DNA from: Opitutaceae bacterium
GTDB taxonomy: Bacteria; Verrucomicrobiota; Verrucomicrobiia; Opitutales; Opitutaceae
Direction of reading: 5' to 3'
Assembly (NCBI GenBank): GCA_016794725.1
Contig: JAEUGZ010000594.1
Coordinates: 1 to 32,108, forward strand
DNA length: 32,108 bases
The notes under the pieces were generated by a model. That model did not search any database. It had not been told where the DNA came from and saw only the letters and a program-made list of their open reading frames with translations. Of the stretch, positions 25,376-32,108 are shown one piece after another; position 1 is the first letter of the stretch; the number at the start of each line of letters is the position of its first letter. Both the position numbers and the translations under genes were made by a program.

Positions 25376-27382
25376 ATGCGTTTTTGTTGGAGCGGCTGGA
25401 TTGCGTTTTTGATTTGGGCGCACGCCTCCACCGGTCTGGCTCAGTCCGCATCGTGGAGCGCCTCTGTCTCACCCACGCCCGAGACACTGTGGGGCGTGTG
25501 CTCCGGTCCGCAGGGCTTCGTCGCGGTCGGAGAGAAGGGTGTGATCGTGACCTCGAGCGACGGTGTCACCTGGGTCAGCCGCGCCTCCGGCACCTCCGTC
25601 TGGCTTCTCGCCGTCACCTGGGCCCAAGGCGTCTACCTCGCGGTCGGTGACAACGGCACGCTGCTGGTATCCAGCGATTCTGTCACCTGGCAACTCCGCA
25701 GCACCGGCACCCTCCAGCGGCTGAATGCGATCGTCTTTGGCGACGGCACCTGGGTCATCGCCGGCGAGGCAGGCACCGTGCTGACCTCGCCCGATGGCCT
25801 CGTCTGGACGGTGAACACCGTCGGTGAATCCGTGTGGCTCCGGGGCCTCGCCTACGGCCTCGGCCGCTTTGTCATCAGCGGCCAGCAGGGCCGGATCTAC
25901 GTGACCACCGATCGCGGGCGGAGCTTCACCCGGTCGTTTGCCGCCACCTCGGGTGGACTGGAAGGCGTCGCGTTTGACGGTGAACACTTTCATGTGGTGG
26001 GTGAGGCGTCCTTCCTTGCCTCCTCGGACGACACCACGTTCTGGCGCCGCGACGCGGGTACCGTTCCGAGCCGGCCCAACACCTACCGCGCAGTCACCTC
26101 GTTTGTGGGCGACCGGCTGATTGTCGGTGATACGGCTCACCTGGGCTCCCCTTCGCCTCCTTGGAATGGCACGCCCTATCGGGCCATCGCCGCCAATGAC
26201 CGCCGCGCCGTCGCCGTGGGCCTGGGCGGGGCCATTTCCACCGTCCTTGCTCAAGCTTATCGCACCCGGGTGAGGTTGAGTCTACCCGAAGGTCAGGTGA
26301 TCGGCGCCCCGGCGATCTTCCGCTGCCTCGACGACTTCGGACCCGGCACGCAGTGGCAATGGTACCGCAACCACGACCCCATCACCGGAGCCACGGCGCC
26401 CGAGTACCGCATCGCAGCGATGACTCCCTCCGTGTGGGGCACATACACCGTTCAGGTTACGCGCACCGACGGCGGACCTGCTCCAGACAGGAATAGCGTC
26501 AATCTGCTTCCCCTGCCCGCCCACTTCCCCACCCAGAACGCCGTCGATCCTACGTTTCAGGTCCCCTTCACGTTTGTTCCCCAACTCGTCGTCCCCGCAA
26601 ACGACGGCTCGATCTACGTCGCGGATTCCGATGCGTTTTTTGACATCGACGGTCGTATCCAACACGGAATGGCACGCCTGCGACCGGACGGGTCATTTGA
26701 TCCGTCCTTCAATCTCGGCAGCGGACTTGATGCGGACGGAGCCATCCACCAAATCTACCTGCTCGCTTCCGGCGACGTGGCCATTCGCGGCACCTTCCAG
26801 TCGGTGAATGGCCAGCCGTCGCCCAAGTTCGCCCGACTCAAGGTCGACGGACGCCTCGATGCCGAGTTTCAGCCCGATCCCGAGTTGCGCGAAATGTTGG
26901 GAACGAGATACGTGGCGAAGGGTGATCGATGGATCGTAGCCAGTCACGTTTCCCCTGGGTTCGCATCCGCCGCTCGGTTCGATGCCGAGGGCAAGCTTCA
27001 CGGGCGGACTACATTCGCCGTGCCGACCCAATTCTCGACTAGCCCTCCGCAGTGGCAAGACCGTTGGCTAGAGGACGCCAAAGGGAGATTGTATTTGTTT
27101 GGTTCAATGAATCAGTATAATGACTACTATAATTACCTCATTCGCTTACTGCCAAACGGTGAAAAGGATACAGGCTTTGGAATCTTTGGAACCGTGATTG
27201 GGACTGCCGAGCTGGTTCCCGATGGTCTCCTCGTTTCCAAGAGCGACAGGGGTGGGCGAGTCACCTGGCGTTACGATGGAGAACTCGCCGTCATGGACCT
27301 TGAAACCGGAGAGAAACGCACTTCATTCAGTGCGATAAAGTGGAGCCATGGATTCAATGGCACACAAAGTATTGTGTCCTGA
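25376..27382 (+). CDS. Secreted propeller / Ig-like / delta-60 repeat protein, N-terminal part (frameshifted gene)
   Basis: 668 aa, with a signal peptide (WSGWIAFLIWAHASTGLAQ). Residues of about 35-295 are repeats of roughly 40 residues of the YCF48/BNR type (FVAVGEKGVIVTSSDGVTW, YLAVGDNGTLLVSSDSVTW, WVIAGEAGTVLTSPDGLVW). Residues of about 300-370 look like an Ig-like domain (PAIFRCLDDFG, WQWYRNHDPITGATAPEY, GTYTVQVT). From about residue 400, delta-60-type repeats appear (ARLRPDGSFDPSFNLGSG, ARLKVDGRLDAEFQPDP, IRLLPNGEKDTGFG). The frame then stops shortly after a partial repeat (MDLETGEKRTSFS). Matching repeat sequence and the expected C-terminal domains continue in another frame from 27339, so this is the 5' part of a broken or mis-sequenced gene. 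It is probably a surface or outer-membrane-associated protein. Confidence 0.85.
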   Translation: MRFCWSGWIAFLIWAHASTGLAQSASWSASVSPTPETLWGVCSGPQGFVAVGEKGVIVTSSDGVTWVSRASGTSVWLLAVTWAQGVYLAVGDNGTLLVSSDSVTWQLRSTGTLQRLNAIVFGDGTWVIAGEAGTVLTSPDGLVWTVNTVGESVWLRGLAYGLGRFVISGQQGRIYVTTDRGRSFTRSFAATSGGLEGVAFDGEHFHVVGEASFLASSDDTTFWRRDAGTVPSRPNTYRAVTSFVGDRLIVGDTAHLGSPSPPWNGTPYRAIAANDRRAVAVGLGGAISTVLAQAYRTRVRLSLPEGQVIGAPAIFRCLDDFGPGTQWQWYRNHDPITGATAPEYRIAAMTPSVWGTYTVQVTRTDGGPAPDRNSVNLLPLPAHFPTQNAVDPTFQVPFTFVPQLVVPANDGSIYVADSDAFFDIDGRIQHGMARLRPDGSFDPSFNLGSGLDADGAIHQIYLLASGDVAIRGTFQSVNGQPSPKFARLKVDGRLDAEFQPDPELREMLGTRYVAKGDRWIVASHVSPGFASAARFDAEGKLHGRTTFAVPTQFSTSPPQWQDRWLEDAKGRLYLFGSMNQYNDYYNYLIRLLPNGEKDTGFGIFGTVIGTAELVPDGLLVSKSDRGGRVTWRYDGELAVMDLETGEKRTSFSAIKWSHGFNGTQSIVS

Positions 27383-28478
27383 ACCACTTCCGGGCACAAC
27401 AATGTTTTCCGCAACAGTCGCAGGGGTCGAACGCACAGGAGGATATCTCGTCCATACTCAAGGATATGAAGGGCGTATGGGACTGATCCAACTCGACGGC
27501 CGAGGGAAGAGGAATCCGGAGTTTTCATTGGAGACGAACGGCGCGCTCATTTACCTGGCCCCACTAGCGGATGGCAAGGTACTGGCCAGTACAACCACCC
27601 TGACCGATGAACGGCTGCCTCCCATCGTTCGCATGGTGCCGGATCGCACCGCCGGGAAGGTGGGCTTGAGCAATCTCTCGGTGCGAGCCCGAGCCGGTTC
27701 GGGCGCGCAGACCTTGATTGTCGGATACATCACCGCCAACGGCTCGACGTCGGTCCTCGCTCGCGGCGCAGGGCCCGCGCTCGGTGGCTTCGGGGTGCCG
27801 GATCCGCTGGCCGATCCGAGCCTCACGTTCTTCCAGGGTCCCACCGCCCTCGCCCAGAACCAGGACTGGTCGGCCGGCACGGACGCCGGAGCGCTGGCGT
27901 CCGCCGCCACCCGGGTCGGGGCCTTTGCCTTTGCCCCGGACAGCCGCGACGCCGCCCTCCTCGCCAGCGCGCCGGCGGGCGCCTACACCCTGCAGGTGGG
28001 ATCCTCCGGCGCGAGTTCGGGAGTAGCCCTGGCCGAGCTCTACCTCACGAGCGATCCACCCACGAGCCTGCAGTCGCCGCGCATCATCAATTTCTCCGTC
28101 CGCACGCAGGTGGGCACCGGTGCCGATGCGCTCATCGCCGGATTCACGGTGGCAGGACCCAATACCCGCAAGCTGCTCATCCGCGCGATCGGCCCGTCCC
28201 TCGCCTCGTTCGGCGTCACCGGCACGCTGGCCGATCCGCAGCTGACTCTCTTCCGTGGCAACCTACCCATCGGCGAGAACGACCAGTGGGGCAGTTACGA
28301 GACGCCGTACGGCGGCATCTACGAGGCCACCCGCGTGGCCGGCGCCTTCGCCCTCCCGCCCACGTCCAAGGACGCGGCCCTCATCGCCAATCTCCCGCCC
28401 GGGGGCTACACGGTTCGAGTCACCGGCGTCGGCGACACCACCGGTGTGGCCCTGCTCGAGGTCTACGAACTGCCCTGA
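27348..28478 (+). CDS. C-terminal part of the same frameshifted secreted repeat protein
   Basis: 376 aa counted from the ATG at 27348, with the frame open from 27339. It has no signal peptide and opens mid-domain. One more delta-60-type repeat is present (IQLDGRGKRNPEFS, then LAPLADGKVLAST), continuing the series in the preceding frame. Two tandem copies of a domain of about 130 residues follow: NLSVRARAGSGAQTLIVGY with LARGAGPALGGFGV, and NFSVRTQVGTGADALIAGF with IRAIGPSLASFGV. Each ends with a GGYT/GAYT strand and an E-x-Y near the end (LLEVYELP at the C-terminus). This arrangement is familiar at the C-terminus of secreted Opitutaceae-type proteins but has no known function. Independent translation is unlikely, as no ribosome binding site is seen. 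Confidence 0.8.
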   Translation: MDSMAHKVLCPEPLPGTTMFSATVAGVERTGGYLVHTQGYEGRMGLIQLDGRGKRNPEFSLETNGALIYLAPLADGKVLASTTTLTDERLPPIVRMVPDRTAGKVGLSNLSVRARAGSGAQTLIVGYITANGSTSVLARGAGPALGGFGVPDPLADPSLTFFQGPTALAQNQDWSAGTDAGALASAATRVGAFAFAPDSRDAALLASAPAGAYTLQVGSSGASSGVALAELYLTSDPPTSLQSPRIINFSVRTQVGTGADALIAGFTVAGPNTRKLLIRAIGPSLASFGVTGTLADPQLTLFRGNLPIGENDQWGSYETPYGGIYEATRVAGAFALPPTSKDAALIANLPPGGYTVRVTGVGDTTGVALLEVYELP

Positions 28479-28479
28479 G

Positions 28480-28495
28480 GTTCGCCCCGGCGAAC
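28480..28495. terminator. Hairpin between convergent genes, GTTCGCC-CC-GGCGAAC
   Basis: A perfect 7-bp-arm hairpin begins 2 bp after the stop of the repeat-protein gene and touches the stop codon of the oppositely oriented exchanger gene. It could end transcription from both sides. No run of T follows on either strand, so intrinsic termination is not certain. Confidence 0.45.
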
Positions 28496-29508
28496 TAGAC
28501 CGGCAGACCGAAGTACAGGAACACCGCGTAGCCGGCCACCAGGGCCCAACCGGCCCAGCGGGCCAGCCCCCCTCCAACCAGCACGGCCACAAGGTGCACG
28601 CCCAGCGCGCCGCCCACCAGCAGCAGGCCGTCCGAAAAGGCGGGGGGCAGGAGGAGCGGACTGAACAGCGCCGAGAGACCGAGGCAGAGGGGGATGCAGA
28701 TGTGACCGTCCCCCACCTGGGAGGCATAGACCACTTCGGCCCGGCGACGGGCCGCGTAGTAAAAGGCGATCAGTCCATTCGGCACCACCATGAGCAGTCC
28801 GCTGATCCAGCCCAGCGCTCCCGCCCCCCAGCCCGTCCCGGCTTCATGGCTCATCCACTCCACCAGCCAGTCGATGGAGGTGTAGAGCACGCCGGCCGCC
28901 AGCAAGACGAGGAGAATGTCGAGGTAGACGGACGGCGGCAGCGCCCGGTTGCGGTGGACGTTGTACTTCATCACGTCGAAGACCTGCACAAACATCCAAA
29001 ATACAAATACACCGACCAGCATCGCTCCGTCCGCCAGGTCATAGCGTCCGTCGCGGCCGAGAATCCAGGCCGCCGCCGTGAAAAACAGTCCGGCCAGGAG
29101 GGTGAAGACGAGGGAAAGGCGGTTCAGTCGGCGGGCCACGCCCGCGTTGCCGCCCGCCCGGCCCTTCGCGGACCGGCCCTTTCTCACCGTCGGCTCAAGG
29201 GAAAGTCCGAAGAGCACGGCCGGAAGGCCGATCATGAGGGTGAGGTTGGTGGCGTTGTTGACCAGCGCGTTGGTCGCAATCTCCGCGCCCGGCAGGCCGC
29301 GCTGATGCACAATCGCGACAAAGAGCAGGTTCCCCAATCCGGAACAGAACGGCATGATGACCGTCCCGAGCGCGGTCCCTTCCAGCCCCCGGTTGCCCAT
29401 GACTTCCAGCCGCCAGATCATGAAGAGCGACGCGGCCAGAAACAGCGCCACGTAGGTTCCCACGCTCACCAGTCCCAATTCCATGATCAGGGAACTGATC
29501 GGATTCAT
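28495..29508 (-). CDS. CaCA-superfamily Na+/Ca2+ exchanger-like membrane protein
   Basis: 337 aa from the ATG at 29508, preceded by GGGAG nine bases upstream. About ten membrane helices are visible. The two alpha-repeats of the family can be picked out. The first lies near residues 45-100: GTALGTVIMPFCSGLGN, EIATNALVNNATNLTLMIGL. The second is in the C-terminal half: SGLLMVVPNGLIAFYYAARR, ASQVGDGHICIPLCLGLSAL. A basic loop (RKGRSAKGRAGGNAGVARR) separates the halves. Family members exchange Ca2+ or other cations for Na+ or H+. The substrate ion is uncertain, since key acidic residues are only partly recognisable (Glu in AEVV). The gene stands alone, convergent with the repeat protein. Its leader contains a strong hairpin at 29607-29627. 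Confidence 0.82.
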   Translation of the reverse strand: MNPISSLIMELGLVSVGTYVALFLAASLFMIWRLEVMGNRGLEGTALGTVIMPFCSGLGNLLFVAIVHQRGLPGAEIATNALVNNATNLTLMIGLPAVLFGLSLEPTVRKGRSAKGRAGGNAGVARRLNRLSLVFTLLAGLFFTAAAWILGRDGRYDLADGAMLVGVFVFWMFVQVFDVMKYNVHRNRALPPSVYLDILLVLLAAGVLYTSIDWLVEWMSHEAGTGWGAGALGWISGLLMVVPNGLIAFYYAARRRAEVVYASQVGDGHICIPLCLGLSALFSPLLLPPAFSDGLLLVGGALGVHLVAVLVGGGLARWAGWALVAGYAVFLYFGLPV

Positions 29509-30166
29509 GACCGGATTCTCCCTTGGTGCACACTCATCCGCTCGTCCCGAAACCGGCCCGGTGGGCAGGAGCCGCAGTCCGCCCCGGAATCGGGGGGCCG
29601 AGCCCACCGCTGCGTCCGAAGCAGCGGGCGCAGCCCAGCAGTGGGAGCATGGGGTCCGAAGGTGCGGGATCGGCGAACGGAAACGGTCCAACTTCAACCG
29701 GCCGGAGGTTCATGCGGATGATGAATCGTTCCTGCGGGAGGGTGTTGCGGCAATCGGAGAGGCCTTGATCATTGCGCGGCCATTCCCGGGGCACACATGC
29801 GCCCCGGCGGGCGGGCGCGGCTGGACTTGAGGGACGGTAGTGCGGGAAGGCGGTGCATGGCCGGCAGCGTCCCCTTACATCGCTCAACCCTCGGGTCACT
29901 TTAGGCAATCCGCCCTGGGTCCGATGGTCCTGACCGGTCTTTCCGGGGTAGCGTCTCCCAGCCCGCCCCAGGAACAATCTCCCACCGCGCATCCATGGGA
30001 AAACGGGAGGGCCTGCGAAAAACTGGTAAAAGACACCCCGGGCGCCAGTTCGTCCAAAATGGCATGGCTTTTGGTTCGAGGGAAGGGCACCAGCCTCCTT
30101 CCGCTTCAACCAACCACCGCACGCCCACCACCCACCCTTATCCGCCACACATTCCCTTCGACCGCT
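29509..30166. other. 658-bp gene-free divergent intergenic region
   Basis: It separates the cation exchanger gene (minus) from the FN3/Ig protein gene (plus). Open frames on both strands are rich in Pro, Arg and Gly and look like chance. Seen: a hairpin CCGCTGC-N7-GCAGCGG at 29607-29627 in the exchanger leader, and a purine-poor stretch of about 90 bases before the start at 30167. No recognisable tRNA or riboswitch. A small RNA or a short leader cannot be ruled out. Confidence 0.6.
29607..29627 (-). promoter_or_regulatory. Leader hairpin upstream of the cation exchanger
   Basis: Perfect 7-bp arms CCGCTGC and GCAGCGG around TTCGGAC (minus strand), about 100 bases before the exchanger's ATG. 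It is extended by a GCCC/GGGC pairing with a bulge. It might be part of a structured 5' untranslated region. No match to a named riboswitch class was recognised. Confidence 0.3.
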
Positions 30167-31801
30167 ATGTCACGTTCGTTCGCCGCGGCGCGTCTTCACG
30201 CTCTTCAGGTTCTGCAACACTTTGCCTCCACGCGCCACTTCCTCCGGTCACCGGCATGTGTCCCAGGGGTTCGTCGATGCTGTTCCTGGCTGGTTCTGTC
30301 GCTGGCCGTTGCCGCGGGCGACCTGGCCCCGGCACGGGCCGCGCAGCTCGTCCTGACCTGGCAGGACAATTCAAACAATGAATCCGGATTCATCATCGAG
30401 CGGGCCATCCTGGGCGGTCTATTCCTGCCGATTGCCTGGACCGGCGCGAATGTCGTCACCTACACCGACGCCAACCTGGCGCCCGACACCTCCTATTCGT
30501 ATCGAATCTGTGCCTACCGCGGGCTGCTGAATTCCTCCTACACCGCGGTCGTCACCGCCCGGACCGCCGCCGCCGCTGCCGCGCTCGTCCCGCCCAACAC
30601 CGCCCCGACCCTCTCCGACATCGCGTCGCGAACGATTCCCGCCCAGGGAACCACCGGAGCCATTCCGTTCACGATCGGGGACGCCACCACTTCCGCCGCC
30701 TCGCTCATCGTCACCGCATCGTCGTCCAATCCCACCCTCATCCCGTCCTCGGGACTGATCCTCGGCGGTTCGGGCGCCAACCGCTCGATCACCGTGCGAC
30801 CCAGCGGCTCGCTCTCCGGCAGCGCCACGATCACAGTGCGGGTCAGCGACGGAAATCTGAGCAGCACCGACACCTTTGTCGTCACCGTCACTCCCCCCAA
30901 TCTCCCCCCCACCCTCAGCACGATCGCCGCCCGGACCATCGAGTGGGGCACGGCCTCGCCGCCCATTCCCTTCACCGTGGGCGACTCAACGACCGCGGCA
31001 AACCTGCTCGCGGTGAGCGTCTCTTCGAGCAACCCGGCGCTGCTTCCGAGCTCCGCCCTGTCACTGCAGGGGAGCGGGGCGGCTCGAAGCCTGGTGATCA
31101 GGCCTCCCGCCGCCGTCGCCGGCTCCGCGACGCTCACGGTCGCCGTGACGGACGGTGTCCACACGACGCGGCAGGCGTTCGTCGTCACCATCGTTCCATA
31201 CAACTCCCCTCCCCAATTGTCGGGACTCAAGCCGCTCACCGCGAGTGTCAATGGTTTTGTCCGGAAAGACTTTTTCGCGTTCGACACGGAAACTCCCGCC
31301 CATCTCCTCACCTTTTCCGCCGCGACCAGCAATCCGCAGCTCCTTCCGGTCGCCTCCCTCAGGCTGGAGGGCTCGAACTCGTCCCGCGTCTTCAGCGCCA
31401 CCCCGGCACCGGGAAAAACCGGTGTCGCGCAGGTGACCCTGGGGGTGAGTGATGGAAAGAAAATCACCACGGCCGTGTTCTCCATCACGATCGTGCCCGA
31501 GAACACCCCGCCCGTGATCACCGGCCTCCAGGATCTCACCTCGCGAAGCACCTCCTATCTCTGGCAGGCCTTCACGGGCACGGACGCGGAGAGTTCGCCG
31601 GAGTGTCTGCTCATGTCCACCACGTCGTCCAACGCCGATTTCATCCCTCCATCCCGGATCGCCTTCGGCAGCGACGGCATCGACCGGGCCATCGTGATCA
31701 CTCCGGTCTACGGTCGGACGGGAACCTCCACCATCTCCGTCACCCTCAGCGACGGCGTGCTCAGCACCGTCCGGACCTTCAAGGTCACGATCACACCCTA
31801 G
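30167..31801 (+). CDS. Secreted protein with fibronectin-III domain and four Ig-like repeats
   Basis: 544 aa from the ATG at 30167, chosen from the frame open since 29840 because a signal segment (WLVLSLAVAAGDLAPARAA) follows within 60 residues. An FN3 domain (LVLTWQDNSNNESGFIIERA, then YTDANLAPDTSYSYRICAYR) is followed by four repeats of almost exactly 100 residues. They open NTAPTLSDIASRTI, LPPTLSTIAARTI, SPPQLSGLKPLTA and TPPVITGLQDLTS. Each repeat carries an S/T-S-N-P or T-S-S-N block, a GSG/GSD turn and a closing D-G-x-x-(S/T)-T strand. These resemble bacterial Ig-like or cadherin-like adhesion modules. There is no anchor or sorting signal at the C-terminus. The stop codon TAG shares a CTAG with the stop of the rhamnose mutarotase gene on the other strand. 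Probably an extracellular binding or structural protein. Confidence 0.83.
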   Translation: MSRSFAAARLHALQVLQHFASTRHFLRSPACVPGVRRCCSWLVLSLAVAAGDLAPARAAQLVLTWQDNSNNESGFIIERAILGGLFLPIAWTGANVVTYTDANLAPDTSYSYRICAYRGLLNSSYTAVVTARTAAAAAALVPPNTAPTLSDIASRTIPAQGTTGAIPFTIGDATTSAASLIVTASSSNPTLIPSSGLILGGSGANRSITVRPSGSLSGSATITVRVSDGNLSSTDTFVVTVTPPNLPPTLSTIAARTIEWGTASPPIPFTVGDSTTAANLLAVSVSSSNPALLPSSALSLQGSGAARSLVIRPPAAVAGSATLTVAVTDGVHTTRQAFVVTIVPYNSPPQLSGLKPLTASVNGFVRKDFFAFDTETPAHLLTFSAATSNPQLLPVASLRLEGSNSSRVFSATPAPGKTGVAQVTLGVSDGKKITTAVFSITIVPENTPPVITGLQDLTSRSTSYLWQAFTGTDAESSPECLLMSTTSSNADFIPPSRIAFGSDGIDRAIVITPVYGRTGTSTISVTLSDGVLSTVRTFKVTITP

Positions 31802-32108
31802 GTCGCCGCGCGTTCCGGGACGCCCGCGGCGGTGACCGCGGTCTCGATCTGACCGAGGTGAAACACCTCGCGCAGCGGCAGTGCCTGGAACCGGCCTTCA
31901 CGGTCGGTCGCCACGACGTCACTGAGAAACCGGCCCCAGCGCCGGTAGACCGGGGCCTGCCGCACCGCCTCCCAGGCGGCGTCGCTCTCCACCTCGACGT
32001 AACCAAAAAGCTGATTCGACTGGGGCTCGTGAAAGAGCGAATAGGTCACGATGCCCTGGCTGCGGAGCACCTGGACCAGCTCGCCCCAGGCTGTCTGGTG
32101 GCGGAGGG
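31798..32108 (-). CDS. rhaM: L-rhamnose mutarotase (5' end outside window)
   Basis: 103 residues are visible; the true start lies beyond base 32108. A GTG at 32070 is internal, since matching sequence (LRHQTAWGELVQVLRSQG) continues upstream of it to the window edge. The protein aligns by eye with RhaM: RH near the N-terminus, W-x-EL, GIVTYSLF with the conserved Tyr, LFGYVEVESDAAWEAV, the YRRWGRFLSDV block with the conserved Trp, and LREVFHLG near the end. RhaM interconverts the alpha and beta anomers of L-rhamnose, helping flux into the isomerase. A 20-residue tail follows the usual end of the family. It is likely to belong to a rhamnose-use or rhamnose-glycan operon to the right. Confidence 0.9.
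   Translation of the reverse strand, partial: LRHQTAWGELVQVLRSQGIVTYSLFHEPQSNQLFGYVEVESDAAWEAVRQAPVYRRWGRFLSDVVATDREGRFQALPLREVFHLGQIETAVTAAGVPERAAT

Noticed and set aside
29534-30148. Minus-strand open frame of 204 codons in the gap before the exchanger
   Set aside because: Composition dominated by Pro, Gly and Arg, no recognisable motif, no ribosome binding site; treated as chance.

Overview
The window reads as chromosomal DNA of a GC-rich heterotrophic bacterium of the Verrucomicrobiota, most likely near Opitutaceae. This is an inference from gene content: type I sulfatases, a DUF1501 protein paired with a PSCyt1/DUF1549/DUF1553 protein, an SSS-family importer, a LacI regulator, a heparinase II/III-like lyase, beta-helix and LamG proteins, and large secreted propeller/Ig-type proteins. 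No rRNA, tRNA, CRISPR array, insertion sequence or phage module was seen.

Left part (1-11290, all minus strand). A compact run of nine genes reads leftward from a GTG-started LacI-family regulator. In transcription order they are: regulator, secreted beta-helix protein, exported HpcH/HpaI-aldolase-like protein, SSS symporter, sulfatase without a signal peptide, iron-type alcohol dehydrogenase, DapA-family aldolase, PdxA-family dehydrogenase, and a LamG protein cut by the window edge. The last five genes are joined by four consecutive ATGA overlaps, a strong sign of translational coupling. The set looks like an inducible route for importing, desulfating and oxidising or cleaving an acidic or sulfated sugar derivative. 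The substrate is not known.

Centre (11500-15497, plus strand). Divergent from the regulator lie a secreted three-part protein (degenerate formylglycine-generating-enzyme-like domain, Asp-box sialidase-type propeller, MORN-like tail) and an exported sulfatase. That sulfatase is clearly a paralogue of the one in the left operon. The 209-bp divergent gap carries a palindrome that could be the LacI operator. Next, on the minus strand, come a FAD monooxygenase-like protein, an HDOD protein, and the Tat-exported DUF1501 / cytochrome-type PSCyt1 pair (15501-22205). A heparinase-like lyase (22379-24388, plus) diverges from that pair.

Right part (24389-32108). A 403-bp gene-free stretch holds two copies of a short interspersed repeat built from three 10-bp units. 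A third, inverted copy supplies the last codons and the stop of the lyase gene. Then follow an unrecognised 138-aa protein and a large secreted propeller/Ig/delta-60 protein that is split by a frameshift inside a patch of lower GC. After these come a CaCA-type cation exchanger (minus), a 658-bp gene-free region, a secreted fibronectin-III/Ig-repeat protein (plus), and the 3' part of an L-rhamnose mutarotase (minus) whose stop codon shares a CTAG with the neighbouring gene.

All assignments come from reading motifs by eye; no database search was run. Start sites were moved from the longest open frame wherever a signal peptide, overlap or ribosome binding site supported it.
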